This document shows positions 34,389-47,544 of a DNA stretch of 64,000 bases, one piece after another. The notes below the pieces were generated by a model, which saw only the letters and a list, made by a program, of their open reading frames with translations, was not told the DNA's origin and did not search any database. A program made the position numbers and the translations under genes. Source of the DNA: Ligula intestinalis (taxonomy: Eukaryota; Platyhelminthes; Cestoda; Diphyllobothriidea; Diphyllobothriidae); assembly GCA_036362985.1 (NCBI GenBank), contig JAYGXS010000001.1, positions 18,792,977 through 18,856,976 of the forward strand. Reading direction: 5' to 3'. Within the stretch, counting starts at the first letter, position 1. Each line of letters begins with the position of its first letter.

Positions 34389-34405
34389 GGGGGGGGGGGG
34401 GGGGG
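34389..34405 (+). repeat. Run of 17 G
   Basis: An uninterrupted G homopolymer of 17 bases is present. It could form a quadruplex, and its length may be unreliable in the assembly. Confidence 0.95.
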
Positions 34406-35489
34406 AGACATGGTCGTGGTAGCGCGGTGAGCTTATCGATACTGTCAGCAGACAGAGCAGGCCGGAAATGAAACATGTAGGGGTGATATCGACTCTAGCG
34501 TCCATTGCTCGCATAATCACACGGATCATCCCTGAGCGGACACCAAAGTTGGTATTGTGAGCCTGATGCAAGGTTCGCAAGCGCCCCTGTCAGTGCGCTT
34601 GCCGATGTCAGGGAAGGCGAAAATTGAGCTCGAGCAGACTGTCCTTTAGAGCTTTGAAGTTTGCCTTTCAATTTTGCGTGCATTTAACCTCACTTCCTCT
34701 TTGGGCGATCTAGTTGGGCGGTGTGACTATGTGGTCATAGTCCTTAGATAACTTCCTGCATTTGCAAGGGAAGCCCGAAAAAAGCACGTTTGACCTCGGT
34801 CCCATAGCCTGGCTGTGGTCACTCGTGGCCTCATGTAACCTTTTCATGATCAGTCTCAAGCAGGTATACAGTTCTAACATGCGCTAGAGAATTTGACCCT
34901 TTCTTGTAGAACAACAAATTTTTCCGACTTGAAGGAGAAACCTGCCAGCTTTAGGCTGTCGAATATCATACGCAGATTATGAAATGGTATTCATCCCAAA
35001 AAGCGACGAGGTCTATCTAGATACATCCCAAATGCCCTCGGAATGAGTTGTGCGAGAATTGGTTCATGAAGCATGCGGAGGTACTAGACACGTTCGCCAG
35101 GACTGAGGGAAATGGGTCCGAATCCGTACAGTCCGCAGAAAGCTGAGTGGCAGTAGTGACGCTGGAGGCGGGATTTCCAGAATTACTGAGACCAACTTTT
35201 TTACTACTACTGCTACGTTTCGTACTGCTACTGTGGTGTCTGTTCTGCAAAGTCTGCCTTCTACTGACAGAAGGAATGTGCCTTCGGCAGAAATGCGAAT
35301 TCTAGTTATCATATTTGCTGAAGCCAGTAATTGGCAAGCTGAAATGCGGTCTGGTTGTGCATGTAGGAAATTTTAACCTACTTTGCAATCGTTCCCTATA
35401 TGGGGATTTAAAGTAAGCTGAACGGTTGAAGAAACATGAATTTTAATGTTAGCTGAAGATATTTAGTAGTCGTGTCTGTCCGACGCCCT

Positions 35490-35890
35490 CCTAACTCTTG
35501 ACGCCACAGACGAGGTCACTTAGAGCATTGGCCCTCGCGCGAAAGCAGGCTTCCTGCGCACCTCAGGCCATTGCGCAAACGGACGCACGCCCCGGTTAGC
35601 CAGCCTTCGCAAATCTCAAGGTCACGCTACGACCTCTAGCCTAGTCATCGGCCACGTGATTGGCCACCGTAACAAAGCGTACGCTGGTGATTCCTGATGT
35701 TCTCATCACTCTGAAATTGACGCCCTAGCAGCCCGACTGCAGTCATCCATATATTTCTATGTATTCACCTATCCTTCTGCAGAATACACTACTCCTAACA
35801 ATCTGGCTGTCCCACTGTCTTCTCTCAGTACCTAAAGGAACCATGTGCCTGAACGATCGTGGCTTTTAGGGTTTACCTTACTAGCCTTAA
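35490..35890 (+). repeat. Dispersed GC-rich repeat, family D
   Basis: This is the inverted counterpart of 22290-22700 over its whole length. Shared text includes GCGCAAACGGACGC, GATTCCTGATGTTCTCATCA and TAAAGGAACCATG. Confidence 0.7.
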
Positions 35891-35899
35891 CACCTATCA

Positions 35900-38210
35900 A
35901 TTCTGGTGACCACAATCGTGTGATGAACTCTCAGCGTAACTCCTGATGTGACCGAGATCACTCATCGTCATATTTCACTTGCCTTCAACTGAATTTTTCC
36001 TGTGCCATCTCATTTGGCGGCGAAATGAGGAATTTCATTACCGAAACCCTGTTTTGAAACAAGCGGAAGATGTTCAATCGCTCACAGCCCACTGATCCCA
36101 GGCTCTGGTCCCTCTCCCATCTCACGGAGCAGTTTCCCGCTATGAGTGCTAATACTCAGACCTCCTTTCCTTACCTGATCCTATTTCTACTGCCAACAGT
36201 ATCCCTTCCTCCTTGCAGCAAACACAGCACGGCATACTGATTCGCCGCTGAGGTTTAACGCAACCAACCAACCTCTCTCACACGTACTCGAGATGACGAA
36301 TCTCCTACCTACATGCCAATGCACACGTAGTCGAGAACGTTTCTCCTACCAGTACGCAGACTCAGCGGCCTAAGCGGACGGCGGTAAAATGTATCTCTCC
36401 CGAGCAGCACTGGTGGTACTGAACCAGCCACATAAACTCATGCAGGTCACAAGCTTCATTTCAACCTGGCTCCCGCAAGACAGCCACACGAACACCAACT
36501 GTTCGAAGTCTGCCGTTGGTTCAGTTCTGCGAATCCTGCAAACAAACTTAAGGACGAAATTCAACTTGGTAGATAGGTAGTTTATCTGGACAGGTAATTT
36601 TGATAAAGTGAGTGAATTTTTATAAAAAGAAAGGCTTTGGTTTGGAAACCTTCTCTCTTATTTAAAGTTACTGGAAGAAATAGGCTCTCATTTTTGCAAA
36701 AACTTTTGTCACGTTTTGTTTAAACCTCACCACCGACCTTGCGCATGACCAAACTTTGTCATACATGTTACCGCAAAGGGGAATTAAAGAAGGCCCTCTT
36801 GCATATCAGTCAGTTAGATATATACTTTTTATAGCCAAAAGTTTCCGCTCAAGCGTTATTTAGACAAAAAACAGAGAGAAGAATAATATGTATTTTTAAA
36901 AATATGGGCAAAAAAGTGACCTGCTTTTTCTGCATTCGCACGTTTATTACTGGTCTTGAAATAAATCTTCTTCAGCGAAAAATCATCCGTTATAAAGAGA
37001 TAGGTATGTTCTTTCATCTTCAGCAAAATCTAATCGTTTTTTTTTCAGATAAATTAAAGAAATTGTTGAAAGTTCCCGATTTGCCGTTGAGATTACCTTG
37101 AAAAAAGTAAATACACGCACTTTTTAAAAAGGTAACCTATTATCGAAACTTTTTTTATTAATCTAAGGAATAAAAAATATGCGTGGTATCTAGCAGACAT
37201 ATGTTATGCTTATGAATTTACTTACTACAGTGACTACCCAATCGGGTTTACTTAGTCTTTCGTATCTCAAATAAGGTAGAAACAAAGTAACAATGCGTAG
37301 GTTTTGGGAAATCATCTATAAAGAACTGGAACTTTGGGCATTTCGTTAAAAATCCTACTTTAAATTGCGCATAATGCATCAGCAATGCCCGCAAAGTTCA
37401 TAAGGAGATTATTTTCAAACGTATTTCTAGATGTGCCGATTTATTCATGCGGATTTTTGCATGAACAGACCGTCCCTACATTTAAGGGTCAAGTTTTCTT
37501 AAAAGCTCCCATTATTCATTTTTTCAAAGTTTTCTGCTATCCAAAACATGTTTTTTCTTTGCCACATAATATTAATTGATAAACCACAATATGTCGACAT
37601 TTATATTGGACAGGCTTACGTTAAGACTTTTAGGAAAGTAGGGCGGCCTTTTTTTGCGTACCAGAGATTGCCTTGTAAAAATCATTGGGTTTCACCACTG
37701 TGGCAGACTAATGTATAAAAGCGAAATAATCATCTGAAAATTTTCCAACACCAGTGCCAGTGGGGCAAATGACTGCGAAACTCCAACATGGATGCTGAAG
37801 TTTCCACAGAGAATTATGTGCATTCTGGCCATCAAGTAATTAGCACGTCAGAGGGCAATCGTCCTCGAGTAAAGTTAAACCAGTAATTGTAATAAATTTG
37901 CTGCAGCATGGTGACTGTCGACAATGTAGTTCACAGTTTACGAATAATAGCTATATTACACTGTCTCTGAAGTTGGGTTAAAGTAGGGATAAAAATTAAT
38001 AAATTTTGTGTCCCAGTAATCTCGGTAACTTCTTCTTAATTACTTTCTAGAACACGCATTTTCGTTTGCGTCGGAAGCCACCCCGCCCTTAGTGCTTTGG
38101 TTTTTGAAAAATGAGCTACGACCACTGGAAACAGAGTATAATTGTCCTGACATTTTGTTTTTCGTCGGGAGACCTTAATTCCAGGTAATGGTACACTATT
38201 ATGAATCATG
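35900..38210. other. Gene-free span
   Basis: No protein or RNA gene is recognised. From about 36.6 kb the sequence becomes AT-rich with many T and A runs. Confidence 0.4.
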
Positions 38211-38224
38211 CGCTGAAAGGGTCA

Positions 38225-38315
38225 TCCGAAATCTAAAGAGTGGTGGCATCACCTTCTTCTGAACGGCTTCCTGAAACTCGTATATTCACCTCTATTGGTT
38301 TTTGGTTTTGTAAAA
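38225..38315 (+). repeat. Fragment of PLE-derived terminal repeat
   Basis: The segment GAACGGCTTCCTGAAACTCG, followed by TATTCACCTCTATTG, matches the minus strand of the arm at about 7060-7110 and part of 61500-61540. It is a solitary decayed piece. Confidence 0.5.
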
Positions 38316-38999
38316 CACATACTGCTTTGTGCGCGAAAATGGCGTAACTAGCGGGATCCAGGCCGTGAGAAACGCGTTCACAGTCAGCTGCGACTACTTC
38401 AACCATTTGTGCCTAATTCTAACATCAAATAGCTGATTAACTCGGACGGCAGGCCGATACACGTGAAAAGGTGGAGAGCGAGATGAGTTTGTGGAATCAA
38501 CTTGCCGGTGCGTTTCCTTTCCATAGATAATATGGCAAAAATTAAAAGTTTACACCGCACTAAAAGTTGTCACTAGAAGGATATCTTGCTCCTCTCAGAA
38601 TGGAGGGACGGAGAGCAAATGCTCCTATGCAATTTAGCCTCTACGTTATCTGAGCCAATCTCCTTCATTTTGTGAAAATATTTTTTATATTCCGTTTGTT
38701 TATGGCACACTAGTAACATCTGTCAGTCCCGTAACTCCCTTCTATTTCCAGTCGTCTTGAGTCAGTCATTTACCCGGTCACAGGAGGCAAGTTAGCTATT
38801 ACTATCAACAAATAAACTCATGGAGGGCTATCATTCATCCGTCATGCTATAAAGAAAATAGGGCTGTGCCTTTTATAATGGAGGAACTGACCTTGCATAT
38901 GGCCTTCTGCAGTTAAATTTGTAGTGTCTAGCTCAGCACGAAGTGCACTTCCGAACGTTTATCATGACTAGCGCAAGTCAAAGTGCATTTTGGGAACGC

Positions 39000-39260
39000 T
39001 TGGTGCTTCCTGCTTCTGGAACAGCCAATCGCAGGCCGACTCACACAGGACCTCATGTGACGACTGCCGAGCACGCATCACTTCAGATGCCGTCCACTGG
39101 CTTGCAGTTGCGTATTTGTCTGATATTCATTTTCCTACTGCCTAGTCTTCCATTTATTCGTTAAAGAATATCCTTCCCCTACCACTATGACTTCCCTCTG
39201 ACTTATCCCAATAAATTGGGCCTAGAAGATCACAGGGTTAACATTCTTAGCCCCAAAACA
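39000..39260 (+). repeat. Dispersed repeat, family D (diverged)
   Basis: The end reads TTGGGCCTAGAAGATCACAG, then GGTTAAC, equivalent to the conserved 3' end of the other family D copies. The 5' part is hard to align by eye. Confidence 0.4.
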
Positions 39261-40004
39261 ACCTCTTTAACTTGTATGCCTTTTGGGTATTTCATCCAAG
39301 CTAATACTATGGCTCTATGAAGCCTTAAAGAACCCAACAACAATTTGAACGAAGTTAGTGTAGCAAACTCTGTCAGCTAAAAATTGTTTTCAGACAAGAA
39401 TAACGTAATTTATCCGTGTAAGGCCGGGCGTACATGGACATTTTTTTTTAAATCCATGACGAAAAATGCTTCCTCAGTCTATAAAAGTCTTTAACTGGTA
39501 GATACTGAAAGTAAATTTTACCTTTAGTCCTGTGAGGTTTCTTCCGAGAGTTAAACTCCGATAGAAATCTTGTTGTATCAATTGGCATCTGAAAAATTCG
39601 TCATACTAAGAGAACTAGAGGCAAGCAAAAGTGTTTGTATTACTTTTCACCAATTTGACCTACATTTTGATTAGAAGCTTAGTACCGCATATAAACACTG
39701 AACGGGTTATTAACTCACGGGCTCTTAGTCAAACTAAAAAGCCCTACTGCGTACATTTTTGAGTTTTTTTGTCGTATTTTTACAATTCAAAGCAGGCCTT
39801 GGGTCGTTCGAATTGGTTGTCTTTCGGCCTGCATGTCATTCTTCCCAGTAGTCAGCAAAAACAAGTGTTACCTTGCACGTATTTTCCCGTCCAACATAAC
39901 CTTTGGTTTCCTATAATCCATTAAATGTATTCTAACTGAAGCTATATCACTTAGCGGTTTATCACCATCCCGCCTGTCCATAAATCTACGTTTGCCTGTT
40001 AAAC
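39261..40004. other. Gene-free span before the Penelope-like element
   Basis: AT-rich, with no feature recognised. Confidence 0.35.
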
Positions 40005-40041
40005 AAAAATTCAGAAGATGAATTGGCGAACATACGTTTGT

Positions 40042-40060
40042 TTTCGATAATTCTCATCAG
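40042..40060 (-). ncRNA. Hammerhead ribozyme-like core, 3' end of Penelope-like element
   Basis: The minus strand reads CTGATGA, GAATTATC, GAAA, AC. Stem II could form only two pairs (G-C, A-T) with a four-base loop. Stem III would be very short, as in dimer-acting retroelement hammerheads. It is in sense orientation with the element's ORF. Confidence 0.55.
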
Positions 40061-40182
40061 GCCTTTACATTTATAGAGTAATTAAGTAAATTGACTATGC
40101 GGGTTAGTAGAAAAAAAGGAAGGACGGTTGTCAGGGGAGGGGGAATGGGGGGGTCAAAAACGGGGTCAACATTTGATCCGCG

Positions 40183-42408
40183 TTAGGGGGAGCTGGTAGT
40201 CGGTTGAGGTGTTAAGCCGCTGGCTGTTGGATAAGCAGCTTTTGACCATGGTAACTGTGGTGCCGCGACGAAATTCTTTTGGGCGCAAAGGATGGGTTGG
40301 CGTAGCCTGATTGCGGCCGCTTCTGCCGTAGCCAGGAGGCGCTGTCCAAGAAATTTTGAGTAGCTTGAAGGTACCTTGTAGATAACTCGGAAGGCCTCTT
40401 TGGCATCCACGCGATGGTCAGAGTCTACCAGATGCGCTAGAATGGAACTGTTAACACCCTTTAGTTGACCCTTTCCTAACCATGCTGGGATGTGTTCTCG
40501 GACTCTTTTGGACAAACGCCGACTCGTGCGACCAATGTATCCCGCCCCACAGGAACAGGTAAATGAATATATGCACATGGATGTGGTCTGGGCTGGCAGT
40601 TTGTCCTTGATCTCTCCGTATAGCATGGGAGCAGTCGAGAAGAGTACGTGGGCGTTGGCTGCTGGGAAGGTGGTTGCTACAGCTTGACTCAGGCGCCTCC
40701 TTAGAAGTTCGCTTGGGCCGTCCCCTTGAAATGGGACCCTGATAAATATTCGTTTCTTTTCTGCTGTTAGCATTGCAGGTTTTGGTGGCCTTTCAGCCAT
40801 GTGTTTAGCGATAAATCGACTGGGGTACCCATTTTGTCTAAATACACATTCAACAATCCTCAGCTCCTCTTCTATGCTATCATTCGAGCAGATCCTTTTC
40901 GCCCTTTGCGTCAAACATCGTACTAAATTACGTTTGAAGTTTAACGGTACGAAGCTAGCAAAATGGGTGTATTGCCCGGACCACGTCTTCTTACGATATA
41001 CCTTACGTTGAATGCTCCCATCAGCCCTTCTACTCAGTAGTACATCAAGGAATGGGAGTGATCCAGATTCTTCTACTTCTACTGTAAATTTGATAGACGG
41101 ATGCACCTGATTCACTTTATTCATTAGAGCTGAAAAGTCGGTTTGGTCTGATGCAACAGCAAATATGTCATCTACGTAACGTTTGTAGTACATCAGATTA
41201 TTTATCTGGTGGCTAAGTTGCGTAGCCTCTAGTTTGCCCATGAATATATTTGCTAGAAGCGGACCCAGGGGTGAGCCCATAGCTACTCCGTCTAATTGCC
41301 TGTACATCTTGTTGTCGAAAAGGAACTGTACATTCAAAGTACATTTTAGTAGCAATTCCCTGAGTGCATTTACTGGCACTCCTATGTCCTGGTGATTTGA
41401 GCTAATGAAGTCACAGATGTAATCTACTGTTTCTGTGACCGGCACGTTTGTGAACAGGGAGGAGACATCCAGTGAAAACATCACTGTCCCGTTCAGGTCG
41501 AGCTCTTTCACACCGTCTACGAATTCGAAGGTGTCTCGGAGACTGTATGGGGCTAGTTGACTCTGTATGGGTTTCAGTTTGTCCGCTAGCCATTTCGCTG
41601 TCGCATGGTATGGCGAATTTCTCATATCTAGGATGGGACGCACGGGTACGCCAGCTTTGTGAATCTTCGGTAAGCCGTACAGTCGAGGTATGTGCGTGCC
41701 AACGGGGCGGAGACGTTCTAAGTCGTACTCGCTTATGCTACCGTCTTTTTTGAAGTCTTTTCAGACAATCAGTCAGCTGCGTTTCAACTACATCAGTGTT
41801 ATCTTTCTCCTTTTCCGTCTTGCTAAACTTGGCTTTGTCTGAGAGAATAGATTGCATTTTTGCAATGTAGTCTGTTCTATCCATTAGAACAACGCCCGTT
41901 CCCTTATCTGGCCTTGTGATGAGTACATCTTTATTCTGCCGAAGAAGTTTCAATTTTTCCATGTGTGCCTTCGTTAGCAGACCCCGATGTTTCTGGCCAC
42001 TGTTTAAATACTGATACGAACAGTTAACTAGAGTAGACTTAAAGTGCTGTAAACTCTCGGTCGAAAGTGGCTGAAGGTCATGCGTTTGATTAAGCAGATT
42101 CTCGAACTGTGTTTCCAGCTCTAGTTGGTTGGGTTTCTGACGGGGACAACAAAACTTAGGACCCAGTGATAAGGCTTCGATAGAAGTTTTATCAAGTGAT
42201 ACGGAGGAATAGTTGTGTACGTAGCGACTTGGGTCTTCAGGAAGCTTTGATTGTGGTCTGCATTCATGTACGCTGCGAAGAAGAGAGGTCGTCTTTATTT
42301 CTCCCCGATAGATTGCACATAATTCTCGAATTCCAGTCTTTCATCTTCGCTTAGTTGGTCGAGTATGGCTGCACTTTGGCACAAGTGACGCTCTAGCTCT
42401 TCCACTTT
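40183..42408 (-). pseudogene. Penelope-like polyprotein (RT plus GIY-YIG), frameshifted
   Basis: The longest frame (40183-41643) has RT motifs FSLDVSSLF (residues 56-64), AMGSPLGPLLANI (121-133) and the catalytic YVDD (156-159). A FLDV block (198-201) and NGYPSRFI (271-278) follow. The GIY-YIG endonuclease spans about 358-384 (YSFTCSCGAGYIGRT, then the REH motif). Upstream text in the same frame holds LYGLPKIHK, typical of this family. The N-terminal part (ITRPDKGTGVVLMD, LSLGPKFCCPRQ) is in another frame, and the two meet at a run of six A's near 41750. A further frame break lies near 42.3 kb, where SEDERLEFEN runs to a stop. The catalytic residues are all present. The protein would copy the element's RNA and nick target DNA. 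Confidence 0.9.
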
Positions 42409-42417
42409 TGTAAAGGC

Positions 42418-42436
42418 CTGATGAGAATTATCGAAA
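42418..42436 (+). ncRNA. Hammerhead ribozyme-like core, inverted 5' copy
   Basis: This is the exact inverted duplicate of the core at 40042-40060, lying within the other 65-bp terminal repeat and antisense to the ORF. Confidence 0.5.
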
Positions 42437-42479
42437 ACAAACGTATGTTCGCCAATTCATCTTCTGAATTTTTCAATGG

Positions 42480-43010
42480 GAATTTTCGCAAATTTAAAAA
42501 AAAAATGTAAAACAAAATTTAGGTATGTAGTTAACAGCGAACTGTAAGTCACAATCTAAATTTGATATGTAAGGTATCAACTTTGTTCAACCCCTTTTAC
42601 AACAAAAGGTCGATCAGGACAGATAAAAATTCATACTTTAACAAATAACGCCATCACAACGAATAACACTTATTTATTTTAATTTTCTGTCAGCTCATTA
42701 TTTAAGTATGCTTACAGAAGTCAAAGGCAGAAAGAACGGTTAGTAGCGGAAACCATTTAGCTCGCTCTATGACCCAAATCACGGAAATGCTGCTTTATCC
42801 AATCCAAGTTGTGCGAAGTCGATCGATACCATAACCCCACAAACCACTGCCAACAGCAATCGCATCATCACATCTTTAAAAAAATAGCTCGAGTGAAATT
42901 ACTGAAATAGGTAAGGAGCGTATCGCAATTGGCTAATTGCAAGCAATCGTAGAACGGCTAATGAAGTTACTGTTGCGTCAATGCAGCAGCAGCAGTAACG
43001 TCACGTCTTT
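42480..43010. other. Gene-free span
   Basis: AT-rich, with no feature recognised. Confidence 0.35.
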
Positions 43011-43014
43011 CACT

Positions 43015-43135
43015 GTGTGTTTAATCACTTTTGGATCAATAACACCCGCTGCACTTTGTCATTTGAATGGAATCCACCAAGCAAGGCCTTAACACAGTCA
43101 GCACTCTACCATTTGAGTTAAAAGTACCACGCCTT
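43015..43135 (-). repeat. tRNA-derived SINE-like copy
   Basis: TTTAATCACTTTTGGATCAA and GGAATCCACC match 9428-9492. On the minus strand AACTCAAATGGTAGAGTGC resembles a tRNA D-arm with an A box. The B-box part is not obvious. Confidence 0.45.
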
Positions 43136-43584
43136 GATTAACTGTAGCCTTTTACTGTTCAACAGCCTTTGTGAATATAAGATCTGGTCACTTGTATCCT
43201 CGAGGTGCAGCACCATGTGTGGGTAATTTAACGAAAGGTATTGTGCGTTCATCGGTAAACCCCCCTGATTTCTCTTCTTATATGCGCGTGATCATAATGC
43301 AGGTTTTTGATCTTAAAAGGCATGATCATTTGAGCATGCTATTTGCATTGTACAACGCAATGCGGCTTACAGAGTAACCACGTGGGTGTTAGTTGTTCAA
43401 AAGGGGTCAGAGAATGTGACAACTAGTGTGTGAACCTCAATCGTTAAATTAAATCTCTCCTCGCTCCGACCAGGTTTGGAAACCCGCAACGTTTTTTTGG
43501 TATAAAGTCTAGAAAGCATACTGACCTTCGGTACAGCACCATTTAATATGGTATAATGTCATTTATTTTTGCTTTCTTTACAAA

Positions 43585-43983
43585 TACAGGGTGTCCCAAA
43601 ATTGTTTTAACATTTAAGTTAATTGTAAAGCTAACGTTTTTTATAATTTTATCATTTCAAAAATTTGTTAAAATATTTAAAAGTATATATTTATTGCTTC
43701 CGCACTGCATGTTCTCGCACTAGGCAACGTTGCCATCATAAAGTTTTATTCCAGGATAAGGCCATGTTCATAATTACGATGATATAGACCGACACGTACA
43801 GTATGGCTACTGGTATTAAAAACAATATCTGAATCAAAATGGACACCCGTTTAAAAACATGCACTGCAAATCAATAAAGGGATACTTGTAAATAATTTTG
43901 CATTTTTGAAACAATGGAATTATAATATACATCAAGTAAACTGTTTTTTAAAATATCTGTGAATTATTTTGGGACAATTTGTA
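43585..43983. mobile_element. Mariner-type MITE
   Basis: The ends are TACAGGGTGTCCC on the left and TACAAATTGTCCC on the right, read inward, about 400 bp apart. The subterminal text TAATTGTAAAGC and TTATAATTTTATCATTTC is shared with the element at 61806. No intact ORF is present. Confidence 0.7.
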
Positions 43984-43989
43984 GGTTTG

Positions 43990-46700
43990 ACGTCTAGACT
44001 AGATTAAAAAACAAGTACATAATCGATATTTGTGAGAAAAGGTATCTGCAAACTGATTCTGAAATCAACATCACTCACGGACTGCGTACCCATCTGTTGG
44101 AGTAATTCACTGGGGACACTGAACAAGCAAAATAAACTTCGACATTTTAAAGACGCCTTTAAATGAAACATTTACTGCTACCCAAAACCGCACGGTGATA
44201 TATAATTAACCTGGACATGAATATTGATGTAATATTGCATGTGTTTGGAAGTTGGGATTAGCATAATAACTGCTTTTTTAGCTAACATAACAGTGCTTTC
44301 AATACCGGTTACTTTTACAATTATTTAAATGTGACCATTTTAATTTATCCTTTTGTTTTATGAAATAGAGCTTGCCTGCAAATAGTCAAATTGGCTTCGC
44401 AATCAGGCACATTATATCGTTTTTGGTAACAACAATACTTTAAGCATTTTACAAAATACGGGAGGTAAAGGACTACTAACTTGAGGCAGACAAAATTCCT
44501 CAGGACAGACCATCGATGCCACCTTTGAAAAAGTAATTACTTGTCGTTCATTTGAGCAGAGAATGTTATGCATAACGTTTATTAAAGGCTATTTGTTGAG
44601 CAAGTTTACAATTATTTAGGAAAAAATGTTCAAATAAAAAAGGATAAAAATTATCGAGAATAAGCGACAGAGGGTAAAAATTTACCCATTGACTAGTGGA
44701 TAATGTGCGGCTGCGCTTACGCGGAATATCGTTTTTTCCGAATTAAATTATGTCTGTGTTGTGTTGGTGCATCAAACTCACTTTTATACCTTTAATGCAA
44801 GGGATTAATTTTTAAGGATAATAAAATGAAGGCATAAATAACATTTCCAATATGACCCGGCGGAACACACAGATGGCTAAACTACAATCCACGTTTTACG
44901 CGAATGGATACAAAATGCTCTAATTCCGCCAACAGTTGATACATACTGACAAGCTCTATTAAAGAGGGTTGTCCCACCTTATTGCATAAAAAAGTTGGAT
45001 GTCGACAATATGCCATCGTTTATGTATTGAACGATTAAATTTGATTTGCAAAACAATATTTGGGGTGCATTTTCATGTAAAACCAGAGCAAATTGCAAGA
45101 AATAAGGTCTTAACAGTCCAGATAGGAACACTAGATAAAAGCATATGAGCAAGTAATTTGACTTTATTCATTCGTTTCACATTGGATCCTTGAGTATGTA
45201 GTTTATAGTTGGAAAAGTACTGTTGGTATCTCAAAGAACGCAAAGGTAAAATTCAAATTCAAATGGTTCACTCCTGCGCATTTTATTGCTGATGTGTAGA
45301 TCAATAATATGCCCTATTACTAATAAAATGCCTAATTGCGCAGACCCGTTGCAACAGCGATAAAATCAAATTGGAATAGCAAAGTTGCTCTGTGCCAACT
45401 GTTGGTTACGGATGATTCCAAAATAAGGCAAAAATTGCTGCATTACCGAAATAAAGTTAGTTCCACTCAATAAAGTAATACCTTAGCGAATTCAGAAGAC
45501 ATAGTTTCAACTCGAAGTTTTTTTGCAATAGACAAAAGATTTTAAATAAGTATCTGACTGGTGTGTGTTAGAAACCCCGCGTAGTCAGATCGAGACTTTA
45601 TTGCTGAGTTCAACGGATTTTAACAGAATTTACAACCTCTCCGTTTGCGTTCATGCCCTCATAAAAAGTCTGCTCCTCCGAAAACCGCCGGTGCTCTAAC
45701 AGAAGTGCCAAAAAATAGAGTGGCGACATAAAAAAGGAGTTAGTGCCAAAAACGGCGAGAAAAGGAATAAAAGACGTCTGCATAATCAGGCAAAATTTAT
45801 TTTGTTCAATTTGAAGTACTAGAGCTGGTGCAGAAATCCGACAATCACATCAGCTCCGCAGTAGTACATGTCGTTTATGTGTCCAAACCTGCCTGAGTTA
45901 TTTTTTGTTTTACGTTTGGAAAAAAAACATGCTTAAGAATGCCTTATATGTCTTGTTTTTCACCATGTAAAATTTGTAGAATCATAACGGTTAAAATGTT
46001 TCAACAAGGAATCTATTATTGTGAGAAAGTTAAGTAGGCACTTATTTGGTTATTAAACGAGAGGGGTTTTAAATGTTTTTGTGAACGATTAACTAGAACT
46101 TTGCGGTACAGGCAAGCTATCAAGAGATCGGGCTGCAAAGCATGAGGCGCGTTTGAACAAACATGACTATTATTCGTTTGTATTTTCGAACTTACCCGTA
46201 TATCCAGGCGAAACATTGACTGGGCTCAGAGGGTGACTGTACAAACGGCAATTTCGACCATATCCACCACAAGCTGAAAGCAAGTGCGGTGACACACGCT
46301 GTATTAAAGTGACAGCAGACTTTCACAGAATCTACTGCACTCTCATTTCATTACTGAGGTAAGAATATACGGGAACGATGCAGGTTACTGTAACCGCTGC
46401 CAATCCACTGCACGCTGCAACAAACTTTGCTTGGCTCACGTTTAAATGCCATATTAAAGAGGAGTCATTGCATCCTGACTCCAAATCCATCAGTCGACAC
46501 ACTGGACTGATTGGACGGTCCAAGTTATTCCGTCGTTTGGCAACCATCCAAGCCGCGAATGTTACTGCCCTACGATAGCTTAAGGCACTTTGGATTGTTA
46601 ATACCGAGGAATGAAATGCAGAGATGGTCGACCATACTCGCAACTGCTGCCGTCAACATCAAACTAGAAAATATATGAGCTACTAAATTACATAGCTATT
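43990..46700. other. AT-rich gene-free span
   Basis: No domain or RNA gene is recognised. A slightly GC-richer patch at about 46230-46660 has overlapping open frames on both strands with no recognisable product. Confidence 0.4.
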
Positions 46701-46709
46701 GTAATAGGA

Positions 46710-46795
46710 GGTTCACGCACCTAGTCCAAGTGAAGTCGAATTCGCGTCTCTCCGTTGAGAGGCAAACGTCCTAAAAATTGAGCTATGAGCTTACA
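46710..46795 (-). repeat. tRNA-like SINE head
   Basis: The minus strand has TAGCTCAATTTTTAGGACG (A-box-like), a CCTCTC/GAGAG pair around an AACG loop, and GAATTCGACTTC as a weak B box. It is degenerate, so not called as a tRNA gene. Confidence 0.4.
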
Positions 46796-46799
46796 TTCT

Positions 46800-47540
46800 T
46801 GCCGGTATTAGACCATCGATCTAACTCTGCAACGCAACTGCCTTTGTTGAATTCATTTGGCAGTTGGTGCATTCATTTTCAATAAAAATTAAAGTCTTGT
46901 TATTTTACGTCGGTAGATAAAAGGGCACGCAAATACAGCTAACATTTTTAAAAGTGAGGGCAGCACCACGAAATACATAAAAGATCTTGTAAAAATTGAT
47001 GAGCGAAGGTATTTTTTTCCCATCTTTCCAGTGATGATCAATTTATTATTGGTTCAGTCGACTAACTGTAGTTAAAGTGAGTTTTAAATTAGTCGAAAAC
47101 GTGTTTGCCTTAGCGACCTCAATGAAACTTCTATGTCGTTACAGCTGCGCTGCCAAACAAGGTAATATAACACTCCATGGTCAAGGTGCATTTGCTTTTA
47201 TAAAGTTGCAGTCAGACATATAATTAACGAATCTGCTTTCTTTGCAGATATTGGCAAATTCGTTGCCAGTATCTTTCAAACAGAACATGATATAGATCTA
47301 ACAGCAGCATTTTTTCATTGAGAATAGAGGGTAGAATATGCAATAGGTTATCATTCAACCAGCTATCATAACAGGTACAAATATTTACCATTAAGAGCCT
47401 CAGAGGCCTTTAATACAAGCCATACATCATATGAGAGGACACCCCTTATACGACGAAAGTCATAAAGTGTGAACCACGAACTCAATATGTATGTATATAT
47501 TTTAAGATGCGTAACATAAACAATTGAACCATCAGACAAT
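46800..47540. other. Gene-free span
   Basis: AT-rich, with no feature recognised apart from the adjacent candidate exon. Confidence 0.35.
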
Positions 47541-47544
47541 TTAC

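Larger units (their letters stand above)
40005..42473 (-). mobile_element. Penelope-like retroelement with 65-bp inverted ends
   Basis: This is an element of about 2.47 kb. Its ends (40005-40069 and 42409-42473) are perfect inverted copies of 65 bp. Each contains a hammerhead-type core. The body encodes, on the minus strand, an RT and a GIY-YIG endonuclease. The high integrity of ends and body suggests a fairly recent insertion. No target-site duplication was identified by eye. Confidence 0.85.
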
